Origin: an uncultured Bacteroidota bacterium
GTDB lineage: Bacteria > Bacteroidota > Bacteroidia > Bacteroidales > P3
Direction of reading: 5' to 3'
Length of the DNA: 64,000 nt
NCBI GenBank assembly: GCA_902774395.1
Contig: CACYIK010000006.1
Location: 1 to 64,000 of the forward strand
The notes below the pieces were generated by a model. It had not been told where the DNA came from, did no database searches, and was given only the letters and a program-made list of their open reading frames with translations. Of the stretch, positions 1 through 8,812 are shown one piece after another. Position 1 is the first letter of the stretch. Every line of letters starts with the position of its first letter. The position numbers and the translations under genes were made by a program.

Positions 1-240
1 TAGCAACCATTGTATAACCCTTGTTTAACGCTCGTTTTTCGATTGTAAAACGTTAAACGAACGTTAAACGAACGTTAAACGAGGGTTGAAAAGATTGACC
101 TGATGTAAGTTGTGTGTGTATTTTCTTTTCTAACGACAACATAGACAACGCGGACAACTTGCGCCCCGCAACATGCGAGGCTCTTGCTCAGTGCATGTTG
201 CACTGAACTTGTTGTTTTAGTTGTTTGTGTTGTCTTCAGA
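1..240. other. Gene-free left edge
   Basis: No credible gene. Positions 50-82 hold three exact copies of an 11-nt unit (ACGTTAAACGA). A second, inverted array of the same unit lies near 46018-46050. About 134-238 can fold into a long imperfect hairpin: GACAACATAGACAAC near 134 pairs with GTTGTTTGTGTTGTC ending near 238. Function unknown. Confidence 0.5.
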
Positions 241-241
241 G

Positions 242-456
242 AGCGCGTCCCTCCGGGACGCTAAGAGGAGGAAGGAGGGGACCTGTGGGTCCCCAGACTT
301 GCGTCTGGGGTTTGCTCCACGTTGGTCGCAAGCCATGCCCCAAGGGGCAGGCAGACTGAGAGCGCGTCCCTCCGGGACGCTGAGAGGAGGGTGGGAGTCT
401 TGTGAATCCCCAGACTTGCGTCTGGGGTTACTGAGAGAGCGCTCCCTCCGGGAGCT
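242..456. repeat. Tandem hairpin repeat, about 118-bp period
   Basis: Two copies, starting near 242 and 360, each with two short hairpins: GCGTCCC-TCC-GGGACGC and CCCCAGAC-TTGC-GTCTGGGG. A third, partial copy near 439-456 carries GCTCCC-TCC-GGGAGC. The perfect stems with tiny loops look like REP-type extragenic palindromes. Short reading frames cross the region on both strands, but they mirror the palindromes and are not believable genes. Confidence 0.6.
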
Positions 457-465
457 ATAGGATAC

Positions 466-567
466 ACTCCTCATTCATCACTCATCATTCCTCACTCATC
501 ATTCATCACTCATCATCCATCACTCATCACTTATCATTCCTCATTCTTAATTCTTAATTTTTAATTC
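466..567. repeat. Short-period spacer repeat (7-nt units)
   Basis: A run of degenerate 7-nt units (TCATCAC/TCATCAT) passes into TTAATTC/TTAATTT units up to the stop codon of tex. Similar tracts fill most spacers in this window. No terminator hairpin is visible for tex. Confidence 0.7.
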
Positions 568-2697
568 TTAATTCTTAAGCGAGAGGCTGATTCTGCGGCG
601 GCGGAGGTCGACGTCGAGGACTTTGACTTTCAGGTGCTGGTGGAGGTGTACCACCTCGTTGGGGTCGTTGACGCGGCGGTTGGCCATCTGGCTGACATGG
701 ACGAGGCCGTCCTGGTGCACTCCGATGTCGACGAATGCGCCAAAGGCGGTGATATTGGTCACGATGCCCGGCAGCACCATGCCCTCATGCAGGTCCTCGA
801 TGCGGGTGACGTTCTTGTCGAACTCGAAGACCTCGAACTTGGCGCGGGGGTCCAGGCCGGGTTTCTCGAGCTCCTTCATGATGTCCTGCAGCGTGGGGAG
901 TCCGCAGTCGTCGCTGACGAAGTCGTTGAGGACGATCTTCGAGCGCAGCTCCTTGTCTTTCATCAGGCTCTCCACGTCGGCGCCGACGCTCTGGGCCATG
1001 CGCTGCACCAGGGCGTAGCGCTCGGGGTGTACGGCACTGCGGTCCAGCGGGTTCTCGCTCTCGCGCACGCGCAGGAATCCTGCGCACTGCTCGAAGGCCT
1101 TGTCGCCGAGACCCTTGACGGCGTGCAGCGCCTGGCGGTCGGCGAAGGCGCCGTTCTTGTTACGGTGTGCCACGATCTTGTCGGCCAGTGCGGGGCCGAT
1201 GCCGCTGACATAGGAGAGCAGCTCGCGGCTGGCGGTGTTGAGTTCCACGCCCACGCTGTTGACGCAGGAGACCACGGTGTCGCCGAGGCTCTCGGCGAGC
1301 ATCTTCTGGTCGACGTCGTGCTGGTACTGTCCCACGCCGATGCTCTTGGGGTCTATCTTGACGAGTTCGGAGAGGGGGTCCATGAGGCGGCGGCCGATGC
1401 TCACGGCGCCACGCACGGTGATGTCGTAGTCGGGGAATTCGCGCCGTGCCACGTCGCTGGCGCTATAGACGGAGGCGCCGGCCTCGCTGACGGAGACGGC
1501 GATGACATTGCGGTTGAAACGGCAGCGCTGCACCACTTCTTCTGTCTCGCGGCCGGCGGTGCCGTTGCCGATGGCGATGGCCTCGATCTGGAAGGCCTCG
1601 ACGAGGGCTTCGAGCTTGTTGATGGCGGCATGCTCCTCGCGTACCGAGGTGAAGGGATAGATGGTCTCGTTGTGGAGCAGCTGCCCTTGTGCGTCGAGGC
1701 ACACCACCTTGCAGCCCGTGCGGAAGCCCGGGTCGATGGCGAGGGTGCGCTTCTGCCCCAGCGGGGCGGCGAGGAGCAGCTGCCGCAGGTTCTCGGCGAA
1801 GACGCGGATGGCCTCGCGGTCGGCGCGCTCCTTCAGCAGGTTGCGGAACTCCGTCTCGATGGAGGGCTCTATCAGCCGCTTATAGCTGTCGGCCACGGCG
1901 AGAGCCATCTGGCCGGAGGCACCGGATTTTCCGGACATTCCTGACTTTCCGGGTTTTCCGGGGAAGCAGGCCTCTATGCAGTCTTCGTCGTTTTCGGGGC
2001 GCACGTGGACTTTGAGGACGCCGGCATCTTCGCCGCGGAAGAGGGCGAGGATGCGGTGTGACGGGGCGCGGTGGATAGGCTCCTTCCAGTCGATCCAGTT
2101 CTCGAACTTTGCCACACGCTCGTCGTCCTTGTCGACGCCGCGCGCCAGCGCGGCGGTGAGGAAGGCCTTGCGGCGGAAGATGTTACGCACGCGGTTGCGC
2201 ACGGCGGCATCCTCGCTGACACGCTCGGCGATGATGTCGCGGGCACCTTGCAGGTCCTCGGAGGTGAAAGGTGAAAGGTTAAAGGTGAAAGAGGTATCCT
2301 TCGCCGCTCGCATAATATTGTCGGCCAGGGGCTCGAGGCCTTTCTCGATGGCTATGGTGGCGCGGGTGCGGCGTTTGGGGCGGTAGGGCAGGTAGAGGTC
2401 TTCGAGGTCGGTGAGCGTCTCGGCGGACTCTATCTGGCGGCGCAGCTCGGGGCTGAGCTTGCCCTGCTCCTCGATGGAGGCGAGGATGGCCTCGCGGCGC
2501 TTGTCGAGCTCTTTGAGGCGCAGCAGCAGGTCGCGGATGGCGGCGATCTGCACCTCGTTGAGCGACCCCGTCACCTCCTTGCGGTAGCGCGCGATGAAAG
2601 GCACCGTGGCACCCTGTTCGAGGAGTTCTATGGTCTTCTCCACCTGACGTTGGTTGAGATTCAATGCATTGGCGATATAGGTAGCGTAATTACTCAC
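568..2697 (-). CDS. tex: Tex-family RNA-binding transcription accessory protein
   Basis: Cytoplasmic nucleic-acid-binding protein of the Tex/Spt6-like family, linked in other bacteria to transcript processing and transcription fidelity. Seen: helical N-terminal region, YqgF-like RNase H fold (begins TLAIDPGFRTG), helix-hairpin-helix segment (YVSGIGPALADKI) and a C-terminal S1 domain (GIVTNITAFGAFVDIG). I chose the GTG at 2697 (709 aa) over the ATG at 2739, because a -7 box at 2744-2751 would place transcription start at about the ATG, and homology starts at SNYATYIA. Two odd in-frame repeat tracts: FTFNLSPFTSED (DNA near 2254-2289) and a Gly/Ser/Lys-rich stretch (1909-1959) built of TCCGGA-type 9-nt units. 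Family assignment is firm; the inserts are unusual. Confidence 0.95.
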   Translation of the reverse strand: MSNYATYIANALNLNQRQVEKTIELLEQGATVPFIARYRKEVTGSLNEVQIAAIRDLLLRLKELDKRREAILASIEEQGKLSPELRRQIESAETLTDLEDLYLPYRPKRRTRATIAIEKGLEPLADNIMRAAKDTSFTFNLSPFTSEDLQGARDIIAERVSEDAAVRNRVRNIFRRKAFLTAALARGVDKDDERVAKFENWIDWKEPIHRAPSHRILALFRGEDAGVLKVHVRPENDEDCIEACFPGKPGKSGMSGKSGASGQMALAVADSYKRLIEPSIETEFRNLLKERADREAIRVFAENLRQLLLAAPLGQKRTLAIDPGFRTGCKVVCLDAQGQLLHNETIYPFTSVREEHAAINKLEALVEAFQIEAIAIGNGTAGRETEEVVQRCRFNRNVIAVSVSEAGASVYSASDVARREFPDYDITVRGAVSIGRRLMDPLSELVKIDPKSIGVGQYQHDVDQKMLAESLGDTVVSCVNSVGVELNTASRELLSYVSGIGPALADKIVAHRNKNGAFADRQALHAVKGLGDKAFEQCAGFLRVRESENPLDRSAVHPERYALVQRMAQSVGADVESLMKDKELRSKIVLNDFVSDDCGLPTLQDIMKELEKPGLDPRAKFEVFEFDKNVTRIEDLHEGMVLPGIVTNITAFGAFVDIGVHQDGLVHVSQMANRRVNDPNEVVHLHQHLKVKVLDVDLRRRRISLSLKN

Positions 2698-2743
2698 TGT
2701 AGTTAAATTATTTATAGGTGTTCGTAACCCTCGGTTCAAGCTG

Positions 2744-2751
2744 CAAAGTTA
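2744..2751 (-). promoter_or_regulatory. -7 box for tex
   Basis: On the minus strand reads TAACTTTG followed by CA, matching the Bacteroidota TAnnTTTG element, with a T-rich TTTG about 20 nt upstream. It leaves a leader of roughly 40 nt before the GTG start. Confidence 0.65.
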
Positions 2752-2804
2752 CACAAAAAAAGAGGATAAATAAAAAAAATTCTTGCCGTATTGAAAAATA
2801 TATG

Positions 2805-2812
2805 TATTTTTG
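2805..2812 (+). promoter_or_regulatory. -7 box for Omp28-like gene
   Basis: TATTTTTG followed by CAC, an excellent Bacteroidota -7 element, about 43 nt upstream of the ATG; the leader is AT-rich with no Shine-Dalgarno, as is normal in this phylum. Confidence 0.75.
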
Positions 2813-2854
2813 CACTTTGAAAAAAAATTAAAAATTAATTAATACCCAATCATT

Positions 2855-4657
2855 ATGAAGAAAGCTTTATTATTTGCAGCAGCGCTGCTGACCAGCGGAG
2901 TCATGATGGCTCAGACTCCGACCATCGTGTCGACCCAGGTCGAGAAACGCAATGTCATCATTGAGGAGTTTACCGGTTATCATTGCACCTGGTGCCCCGA
3001 CGGCCACCGTGTCTGCAACGAGATTGCTGAGCAGCATGTCGGTCATGCCTGGTCCATCAACATCCACCAAGGCTACTACGCCGAGGGTTCGGGCTACACC
3101 ACCACCTATGGCGACAATATTGCCGGCCTGTACAGCATCAACTCCTGGCCCAACGGTGTCGTCAACCGTGGTTCCTCTGCCTCAAGCAATCGTTCCGCTT
3201 GGGTAAGCCAAGCCAACGCTGTTCGCGAGGAGAACTCGCCTGTCAATGTCGCCGCCGTGGGTAACCTCGACGCCGCCAGCCGCACCGTCACCCTCCATAT
3301 CGAGCTGTACTATACCAGCAATGCTTCCAACGCCACCAACCTGCTGAATGTCGCCGTGCTGCAGAATAATGTCATTGGTCCGCAGACCGGTGCCAACAAG
3401 AACCCTGACTACATGGAGCCCAACGGCATGTACCGCCACATGCACATGTTCCGCACCCTCCTCACCGGCCAGTGGGGCGTCGAGATTCCTGCCACCCAGG
3501 GCACCTTCATCGACACCACCATCACCTACACCATACCCGCCAGCATCGACGGTCTCGCCATCAGCGATGTGAACGACATTGAGTTCATCGTCTTTGTCAC
3601 CGCCCCCAACCACAAGAACATCCTCTCTGGCGCCAAGGCCATGATCATCACCGAGGAGCCTACCGTCAACACCTTCAAGGTCGAGAGCACCGGCTGCAGC
3701 CTCGAGTTCCAGCCCTATGTCAGCATCACCAACAGCACCGCGAACGACATCGCCAGCTGCACCTTCGAATATGACGGCGCTCCCTATACCGTCTACAAAA
3801 CCATCCCCAGCCTCCAGAGCGACACCATCCACATGCCTATCTATACCATCACCGTCAGCGGTGAGCCCGACCAGAACTGCGTCACCACCAAGACCGTGAG
3901 CCTCACTGGCTTCTCCACCACCGGCGGCGACGACCACACCGTCACCACTGCTGCCAAGAGCGTCACCTTCGCCGACTTCCATATCTACACTCAGGCCGGC
4001 CCCTTCGTTGCCCGCATCGGCATTGACGCCTACGGCTCGGAAGCCAGCGTCTCCCTGCTCAACCAGAGCAACTGCGAGGCCGTCTGGACGGAAGGTCCCT
4101 GGACCGATATCGCCGGCTTCAACCCGCAAACCATCCAGTACATCTCCCAGCTTCCCAATGCCCGTCATTTTGAAATCACCTTCAACCCCACCACCGCCGG
4201 CCTCTATGTCCTGCGTCTGAACGACAGCTACGGCGACGGCTGGAGCATGACCAACGACAACGTTGTCTCCGGTCTGTGGGTGCGCAACAACGATGGCGAG
4301 TTCCTGGCCTTCCCCCAGGGCTACACCAATGGCGAAGACTTCATCGCCAAGGACTTCTTCCTGAACGTGACCAGCACTGGCGACGGCAGCCATAGCCGTG
4401 TGGGCATCGACGGCGTCGAGAGCGTCAGCGTCAACACCTGGCCCAACCCCGCCAGCCACAGCGCCACCATCAGCGCCGGCAGCGCCATCCGCAGCCTCGA
4501 GGTCGTCAACACCCTCGGCCAGGTGGTCTTCCGCACCCAGAACGTCAACAGCGACCGCTATGAGCTGAACGTCAGCGAGCTCAACAGCGGCATCTACTTC
4601 CTCAACGTCACCACCGAGCAGGGTACCGTCACCCAGCGCCTCAGCGTGGTGAAGTAA
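2855..4657 (+). CDS. Omp28-like secreted protein with T9SS sorting domain
   Basis: Exported 600-aa protein. Signal peptide at residues 1-20 (ends MMAQ). Residues about 35-115 match the Omp28-related family: EEFTGYHCTWCPDGH carries a thioredoxin-like CxxC (Cys44, Cys47), then NSWPNGVVNRG. The middle is beta-rich and Thr/Ser-rich. The last 75 residues (from about NTWPNPASHS, with LEVVNTLGQVVF and LNSGIYFLNV) form a type A T9SS sorting domain, so the product should cross the outer membrane and be attached or released. It is monocistronic, with its own promoter and a hairpin downstream. Its biochemical role is unknown; the CxxC could be redox-active or structural. Confidence 0.85.
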   Translation: MKKALLFAAALLTSGVMMAQTPTIVSTQVEKRNVIIEEFTGYHCTWCPDGHRVCNEIAEQHVGHAWSINIHQGYYAEGSGYTTTYGDNIAGLYSINSWPNGVVNRGSSASSNRSAWVSQANAVREENSPVNVAAVGNLDAASRTVTLHIELYYTSNASNATNLLNVAVLQNNVIGPQTGANKNPDYMEPNGMYRHMHMFRTLLTGQWGVEIPATQGTFIDTTITYTIPASIDGLAISDVNDIEFIVFVTAPNHKNILSGAKAMIITEEPTVNTFKVESTGCSLEFQPYVSITNSTANDIASCTFEYDGAPYTVYKTIPSLQSDTIHMPIYTITVSGEPDQNCVTTKTVSLTGFSTTGGDDHTVTTAAKSVTFADFHIYTQAGPFVARIGIDAYGSEASVSLLNQSNCEAVWTEGPWTDIAGFNPQTIQYISQLPNARHFEITFNPTTAGLYVLRLNDSYGDGWSMTNDNVVSGLWVRNNDGEFLAFPQGYTNGEDFIAKDFFLNVTSTGDGSHSRVGIDGVESVSVNTWPNPASHSATISAGSAIRSLEVVNTLGQVVFRTQNVNSDRYELNVSELNSGIYFLNVTTEQGTVTQRLSVVK

Positions 4658-4697
4658 TGAGAGCTCTGCTTAAATAAGATTTATTATAAAAATATAG

Positions 4698-4728
4698 CGC
4701 GGGATGCAATAAATCATTGCATCCCGCG
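4698..4728 (+). terminator. Hairpin after Omp28-like gene
   Basis: Perfect 13-bp stem (CGCGGGATGCAAT and its complement) with loop AAATC. No long U-run follows, so termination is likely but not certain. Confidence 0.6.
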
Positions 4729-4760
4729 TTATCACTTCAAATATTTATAGTACTATAATA

Positions 4761-5375
4761 ATGAAACGAATACTGACAATCAGTGCACTGATGCTTGTAG
4801 CAAGCATCGCTTTCTCTCAGCAAAACGCAGTCATCGGGAACGTCTCTTCCCGCGCCAAGGCGATGCGCATGATGAACTTCAGCCGTCCCGAATACCAGAT
4901 TAAGGACATCAAGGTCTATACCGACACCATGACGGTATACTCGCTGGCGAACCAAGTCATCTACCCCTTCGGCGAGTGGGACTCCATCGAGTATTTCATG
5001 ACCAACAACAAGCTGCACTGGTACCGTGAGAGCGGCTACCGCCAGGCCTTCGACTCCAGCGAGGTGTCGGTGAACCGCCTGCGCCGCCTCGACGACAGCT
5101 ACCTCGACCTCTTCTACTCCATCTGGACCCGCAAGATCGAACTCCTCGGCGGCTATATCGCCGACCGCGAGGTGACGCTGATCAACGGCATCCACCCGGG
5201 CATGTCGAAAGACGACGTCTTCAAGGTCTTCTTCAAGAAATACCCCAAGTCGTACACCGCCGAGGTCACCGTCCTCAAGGTGGTCTCCGGCGCCAACGAG
5301 GTCGCCGAGATATACACCTTCAAAGGCACCAAGCTCCGCCACATCAAGATTGAGACGTCGTATAAGTACTACTAG
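4761..5375 (+). CDS. Small secreted protein of unknown function
   Basis: 204 aa. A signal peptide ends about residue 19 (ASIAFSQ); there is no lipobox and no membrane segment after it. The body is mixed alpha/beta with many charged and aromatic residues; the segment GIHPGMSKDDVFKVFFKKYP looks like the 'GMs..ev..lfG.P'-type turn seen in SmpA/BLIP-like folds, which is only a suggestion. The spacing from the previous hairpin leaves about 30 nt for a promoter, and none is clear, so transcription might read through. Family not recognised. Confidence 0.7.
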   Translation: MKRILTISALMLVASIAFSQQNAVIGNVSSRAKAMRMMNFSRPEYQIKDIKVYTDTMTVYSLANQVIYPFGEWDSIEYFMTNNKLHWYRESGYRQAFDSSEVSVNRLRRLDDSYLDLFYSIWTRKIELLGGYIADREVTLINGIHPGMSKDDVFKVFFKKYPKSYTAEVTVLKVVSGANEVAEIYTFKGTKLRHIKIETSYKYY

Positions 5376-5795
5376 TGTTTAGTGTTTAGTGTTTAGTGGT
5401 TAGTGGTTAGTGAGGAGTGAGGAGTGAGGAATTAAGAATTAAGAATTAAAAATTAGGAGTGATGGGGGAGTGAAAGGGGAGTGAAGGAGGAGTGAGAGGG
5501 ACAAATGAAAGGCTGACGCAGTACCGCCGTAGGCGGAAATAATTTATAAGATTTATAGATTTCGTGAGCGAAGCGAGCAGGAGAAAAGAAAAAGAGATTA
5601 ACCGAGACCGACCCCCGCGCAAGCGGCAAAATCTACAAGATCTACGAGATCTCGCTTCTTTTAGTTGCTCATTACATTTGATTGATTTAATAGGTATTCG
5701 CAGGCATACCATTGATTGAGAAGAAAAAATCTACAAGATCTACGAGATCTCGCCGAAGGCAGGAGAACAAGAAAATGAGGAACGAGGAGTGTCCT
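5376..5795. repeat. Repeat-filled spacer upstream of nadD
   Basis: Runs of 7-nt units (TTAGTGT/TTAGTGG, then GAGTGAG and TTAAGAA types), a small CCGCC-GTA-GGCGG hairpin near 5525, and a block centred on AGATCTACGAGATCTCG at about 5630-5655, repeated at 5729-5753. No gene or clear -7 box seen. Confidence 0.6.
5713..5771 (+). repeat. Left copy of inverted repeat flanking nadD-DUF748
   Basis: Pairs with 8493-8548 in opposite orientation. The two copies differ by one 3-nt indel and one substitution over about 56 nt. It contains the self-palindromic core CGAGATCTCG. Confidence 0.8.
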
Positions 5796-6386
5796 ATGCC
5801 ACCCACTAAAAAAAAGTGCACTGCACTTTTTTTCGGTTCTTTCAATCCGATACATGTGGGGCATCTCATCATCGCCAACACCATGTTACAGCAGGGGGGC
5901 GTTGACGAGGTGTGGCTCGTGGTGTCGCCGCAGAACCCGCTGAAGGAGCGCGCCACGCTCCTCGCCGACCACCACCGCCTGCAGATGGTGCAGCGCGCCG
6001 TCGACGACAACTACCGCCTGCGGGTCTGCGACATCGAGATGCACCTGCCCATCCCCAGCTACACCGTCGTCACCCTGGCGGCGCTGCAGGACAAATACCC
6101 CGACCGCGAGTTCTGCCTCGTCATGGGCAGCGACAACCTCGCCACCTTCGACCGCTGGCGCAACTACCAATACATCCTCGACAACTACCACCTCCTCGTC
6201 TACCCCCGCCCGGGGAGCGAGCACTGCAAGTTCGCCAGCCACCCCAACGTCACCCTCGTCGACGTGCCGATGATAGACATCTCGTCGAGCTATATCCGCC
6301 AGCAGATCGCCGCGGGACGCGATGTGCGCTACCTGCTCACCGAGCCGGTGTACAACTATTTAACCGAAATGCATTTCTACGAATGA
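5796..6386 (+). CDS. nadD: Nicotinate-nucleotide adenylyltransferase
   Basis: Transfers AMP from ATP to nicotinate mononucleotide, giving deamido-NAD in NAD synthesis; cytoplasmic. The 196-aa product has the nucleotidyltransferase signature near the N-terminus (FFGSFNPIHVGHLIIA, with the HxGH motif), VSPQNPLKE, a conserved MGSDNLATFDRW and the C-terminal IDISSSYIRQQIAAG (SSTxIR-type motif). I chose the ATG at 5796; upstream ATGs (5775, 5712) would add residues encoded by the dispersed repeat at 5713-5771. The stop overlaps the start of the next gene (ATGA at 6383-6386), so the two are translationally coupled. Confidence 0.93.
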   Translation: MPPTKKKCTALFFGSFNPIHVGHLIIANTMLQQGGVDEVWLVVSPQNPLKERATLLADHHRLQMVQRAVDDNYRLRVCDIEMHLPIPSYTVVTLAALQDKYPDREFCLVMGSDNLATFDRWRNYQYILDNYHLLVYPRPGSEHCKFASHPNVTLVDVPMIDISSSYIRQQIAAGRDVRYLLTEPVYNYLTEMHFYE

Positions 6387-8404
6387 AAAAAGGAGTAAAG
6401 AAAGGTCTTAAGATTACGGCATGGGTCTTCGGCTCACTGCTGTTCCTCTTCGTATTGGCCACCCTGCTGGTGTCGCCCATCGCCGAGAGCTACATCAACA
6501 GCCACGGCGAGGAACTCGTCGGCCGCAAGGTGCATGTCGACGACGTCACCATCAACGTCTACTCCGGCCACCTGGCCATCACGGGCTTCACGCTCTACGA
6601 AGACAACGGCACCGATGTCTTCGCCCGCTTCGACACCCTCGACGTCGACGCCAGCCTCCTCAAGCTCCTCGGCAGCACCGTACAGCTCAACCACGTCACC
6701 CTCGCCGGCCTCGACGTCAACATGATCAAGGACGGCGACACCTTCAACTTCCAGAGCATGCTCGACCACTTCGCCTCGGACAGCACGGAGACCGTGCAGG
6801 ACACCACGCCCAGCGACTGGGTCATCCGCATCCACAACATACGCATCAGCCACGCCCAGATACACTATAACGACGTCGTCGACAACAAGCACTGGCACCT
6901 GCCCGACATCAACCTCCGGGTCCCCGGCTTCGTGCTGGGCGGCGACGAGCAGAGTGAGGGCGGCCTGCACATAGCCTTCGCCGAAGGCGGCGACCTCAAC
7001 CTCGACGGCCACTACCACGAGCAGCAGGGCACCTACGACTTCGCCGCCAGCCTCACGGGCTTCAAGCTGAAGAATATCGAGACCCTGGCGGCCGACTTCC
7101 TGCAGTTCGACCGGCTGGGTGGCAGCCTCGACCTGCGCCTCAACGCCGCAGGCGACATCGGCGAGATCACCAAGAGCCGCATCGGCGGCACCGTGGCGCT
7201 GCGCAACCTCGACCTGCAGAACAAGGGCGCCCAGGTGGCAGGCTTCAAGAGCCTCGACATCGTCATCAACAACGTCAACCTCGACGACAACGCCTTCGAC
7301 ATCCAGAGCCTCAAGCTCGACGGCCTCACCGCGCAATATGAGCAGTGGGCCGACCACTCGAATATCGACGACTTGATGAAACCTTCCGGAGAATCCGGAA
7401 ATTCCGGAGAATCCGGAGAGGCCGGAGAAACCGGCGATACGGCTGCTGCTGCCAAGCCGCTGGCGCTCACGCTCCATGAGCTCGCCGTCACCGACGGCAG
7501 TCTGACGTATGTCGACCATACCCTCCCCGACCCCTTCTCCTTCCCCGTCACCAAGCTCAATATCGAAGCCACCGACCTCACCCTCGCCGGCGGCAACAAC
7601 GCCAAGCTGCGCGCCATGCTTCCCGGCGGCGGACACCTCATGGTGAAATGGGAGGGCGACATCGACCACTGGAAACGCCACCAGGACCTCTTCATCTCCG
7701 TCAAGGGCCTCGACATGAAGCAGCTCAGCCCCTGGACCGTCTACTTCACCGGCAACCCCATCGAGGACGGCGTCTTCTCCTTCACCTCGCGCAACACCAT
7801 CAAGAACAGCAACATCAACGGCAAGAACAAGCTCGACATCTACAAGGCCAAGGTCGGCAGCCGCCGCAAAGACGTAGAGCCCCAGCAGAAGCTGCCCCTC
7901 AAGACCGCCCTCTATATCCTGAAAGACAAAGACAACAAGATACTCTTCGACGTGCCCGTCACCGGCAACATCGACAACCCCGAGTTCAGCTACATGAAGC
8001 TGGTGTGGCAGACGCTGGGCAACCTGCTCGTCAAGGTGGCCACGTCGCCCATCCGTGCCCTGGGCAACGCCTTCGGCTTCGGCAATGACGACCTCGAGTT
8101 CATCGAGATAGAGCCGCAGCAGCGCGGCCTCACCTCCGAGCAGTACCACATCCTCGGCGAGCTGGCCACCGTGGCCAAGTCCGACTCCCTCGTCCACCTC
8201 ACCCTCGAGCTGCAGATGCCCGCCCCCGCCGACGACTCCGCGGCCCACCGCTATGAGTTCCGCAACGGCATCGTGCGCCGCTACCTCCTCGAGCAGGGCG
8301 TCAGCGAGCGCCAGATCACCGTCACCACTGGCCAGCCCGTGAGCGACGGCGACCGCACAGGCTACGCCATCACCTCGGAAATGAAAATCGACGAAGAAAA
8401 CTAA
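6383..8404 (+). CDS. DUF748 / AsmA-like envelope protein
   Basis: 673-aa protein with a basic N-terminus and one signal-anchor helix (about residues 10-30), then a long beta-rich periplasmic region of the AsmA/DUF748 type (VGRKVHVDDVTINVYSGHLAITGFTLYE is the usual start). These proteins are thought to act in envelope lipid or outer-membrane maintenance. The C-terminus (SEQYHILGELATVA, IVRRYLLEQGVSERQI) fits DUF748. Residues about 333-352 are a Gly/Ser/Glu linker made of 9-nt TCCGGA repeats at 7381-7435. It overlaps nadD by 4 nt; a functional link with NAD synthesis is not implied. Confidence 0.85.
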   Translation: MKKGVKKGLKITAWVFGSLLFLFVLATLLVSPIAESYINSHGEELVGRKVHVDDVTINVYSGHLAITGFTLYEDNGTDVFARFDTLDVDASLLKLLGSTVQLNHVTLAGLDVNMIKDGDTFNFQSMLDHFASDSTETVQDTTPSDWVIRIHNIRISHAQIHYNDVVDNKHWHLPDINLRVPGFVLGGDEQSEGGLHIAFAEGGDLNLDGHYHEQQGTYDFAASLTGFKLKNIETLAADFLQFDRLGGSLDLRLNAAGDIGEITKSRIGGTVALRNLDLQNKGAQVAGFKSLDIVINNVNLDDNAFDIQSLKLDGLTAQYEQWADHSNIDDLMKPSGESGNSGESGEAGETGDTAAAAKPLALTLHELAVTDGSLTYVDHTLPDPFSFPVTKLNIEATDLTLAGGNNAKLRAMLPGGGHLMVKWEGDIDHWKRHQDLFISVKGLDMKQLSPWTVYFTGNPIEDGVFSFTSRNTIKNSNINGKNKLDIYKAKVGSRRKDVEPQQKLPLKTALYILKDKDNKILFDVPVTGNIDNPEFSYMKLVWQTLGNLLVKVATSPIRALGNAFGFGNDDLEFIEIEPQQRGLTSEQYHILGELATVAKSDSLVHLTLELQMPAPADDSAAHRYEFRNGIVRRYLLEQGVSERQITVTTGQPVSDGDRTGYAITSEMKIDEEN

Positions 8405-8812
8405 AAGGTAAAAAGTAAAAAGTAAAAGGTAAAAAGTAAAAAGTAAAAACTACTCATCATTCATCACTCATCATTCATCACTCATCATTATTCTTGTTCT
8501 CCTGCCTGCGGCGAGATCTCGTAGATCTTGTAGATTTTTTCTCAATCAGAACCCCGAAGGGGAACCGAACACCGATAAAAATGATATTTGATACAGTGAG
8601 GAACTAAAAGAACTATCAGAACTTTTTTCTCCAGCAGATTTTAAAAGATTTAAAAAGAATTCATCACTCCTCACTAACCACTAACCACTAACCACTAACC
8701 ACTAACCACTAAACACTAAACACTCCTCACTCATCACTCATCACTCATCACTCATCACTCATCATTCATCACTCATCACTCATCACTAACCATTCATCAC
8801 TAACCACTGATT
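8405..8812. repeat. Repeat-filled spacer before topoisomerase gene
   Basis: AAAAGTA-type 7-nt units (8405-8450), TCATCAC units (8452-8490), the right copy of the inverted repeat (8493-8548), a CCCCGAAGGGG mini-hairpin near 8551, then TAACCAC/TAAACAC and TCATCAC units to about 8808. No gene and no convincing promoter seen. Confidence 0.65.
8493..8548 (-). repeat. Right copy of inverted repeat flanking nadD-DUF748
   Basis: Reverse-complement partner of 5713-5771. Together they bracket exactly the two-gene nadD-DUF748 unit. There are no terminal transposase genes, so this is not a recognisable insertion sequence. Confidence 0.8.

Noticed and set aside
634-1944. 436-codon plus-strand frame opposite tex
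   Set aside because: Shadow of a GC-rich gene; low-complexity composition (Val/Asp/Gly/Leu-rich), no start context, and tex matches its family along the whole length.
3182-4459. 425-codon minus-strand frame inside the Omp28-like gene
   Set aside because: Mirror frame of a GC-rich coding sequence; no motif, signal or promoter.
5713-8548. Composite transposon or insertion sequence
   Set aside because: No transposase, and the repeats enclose two housekeeping-type genes only.
8655-8808. CRISPR or other regular array in spacer repeats
   Set aside because: Units are 7 nt, degenerate and continuous; no spacers.
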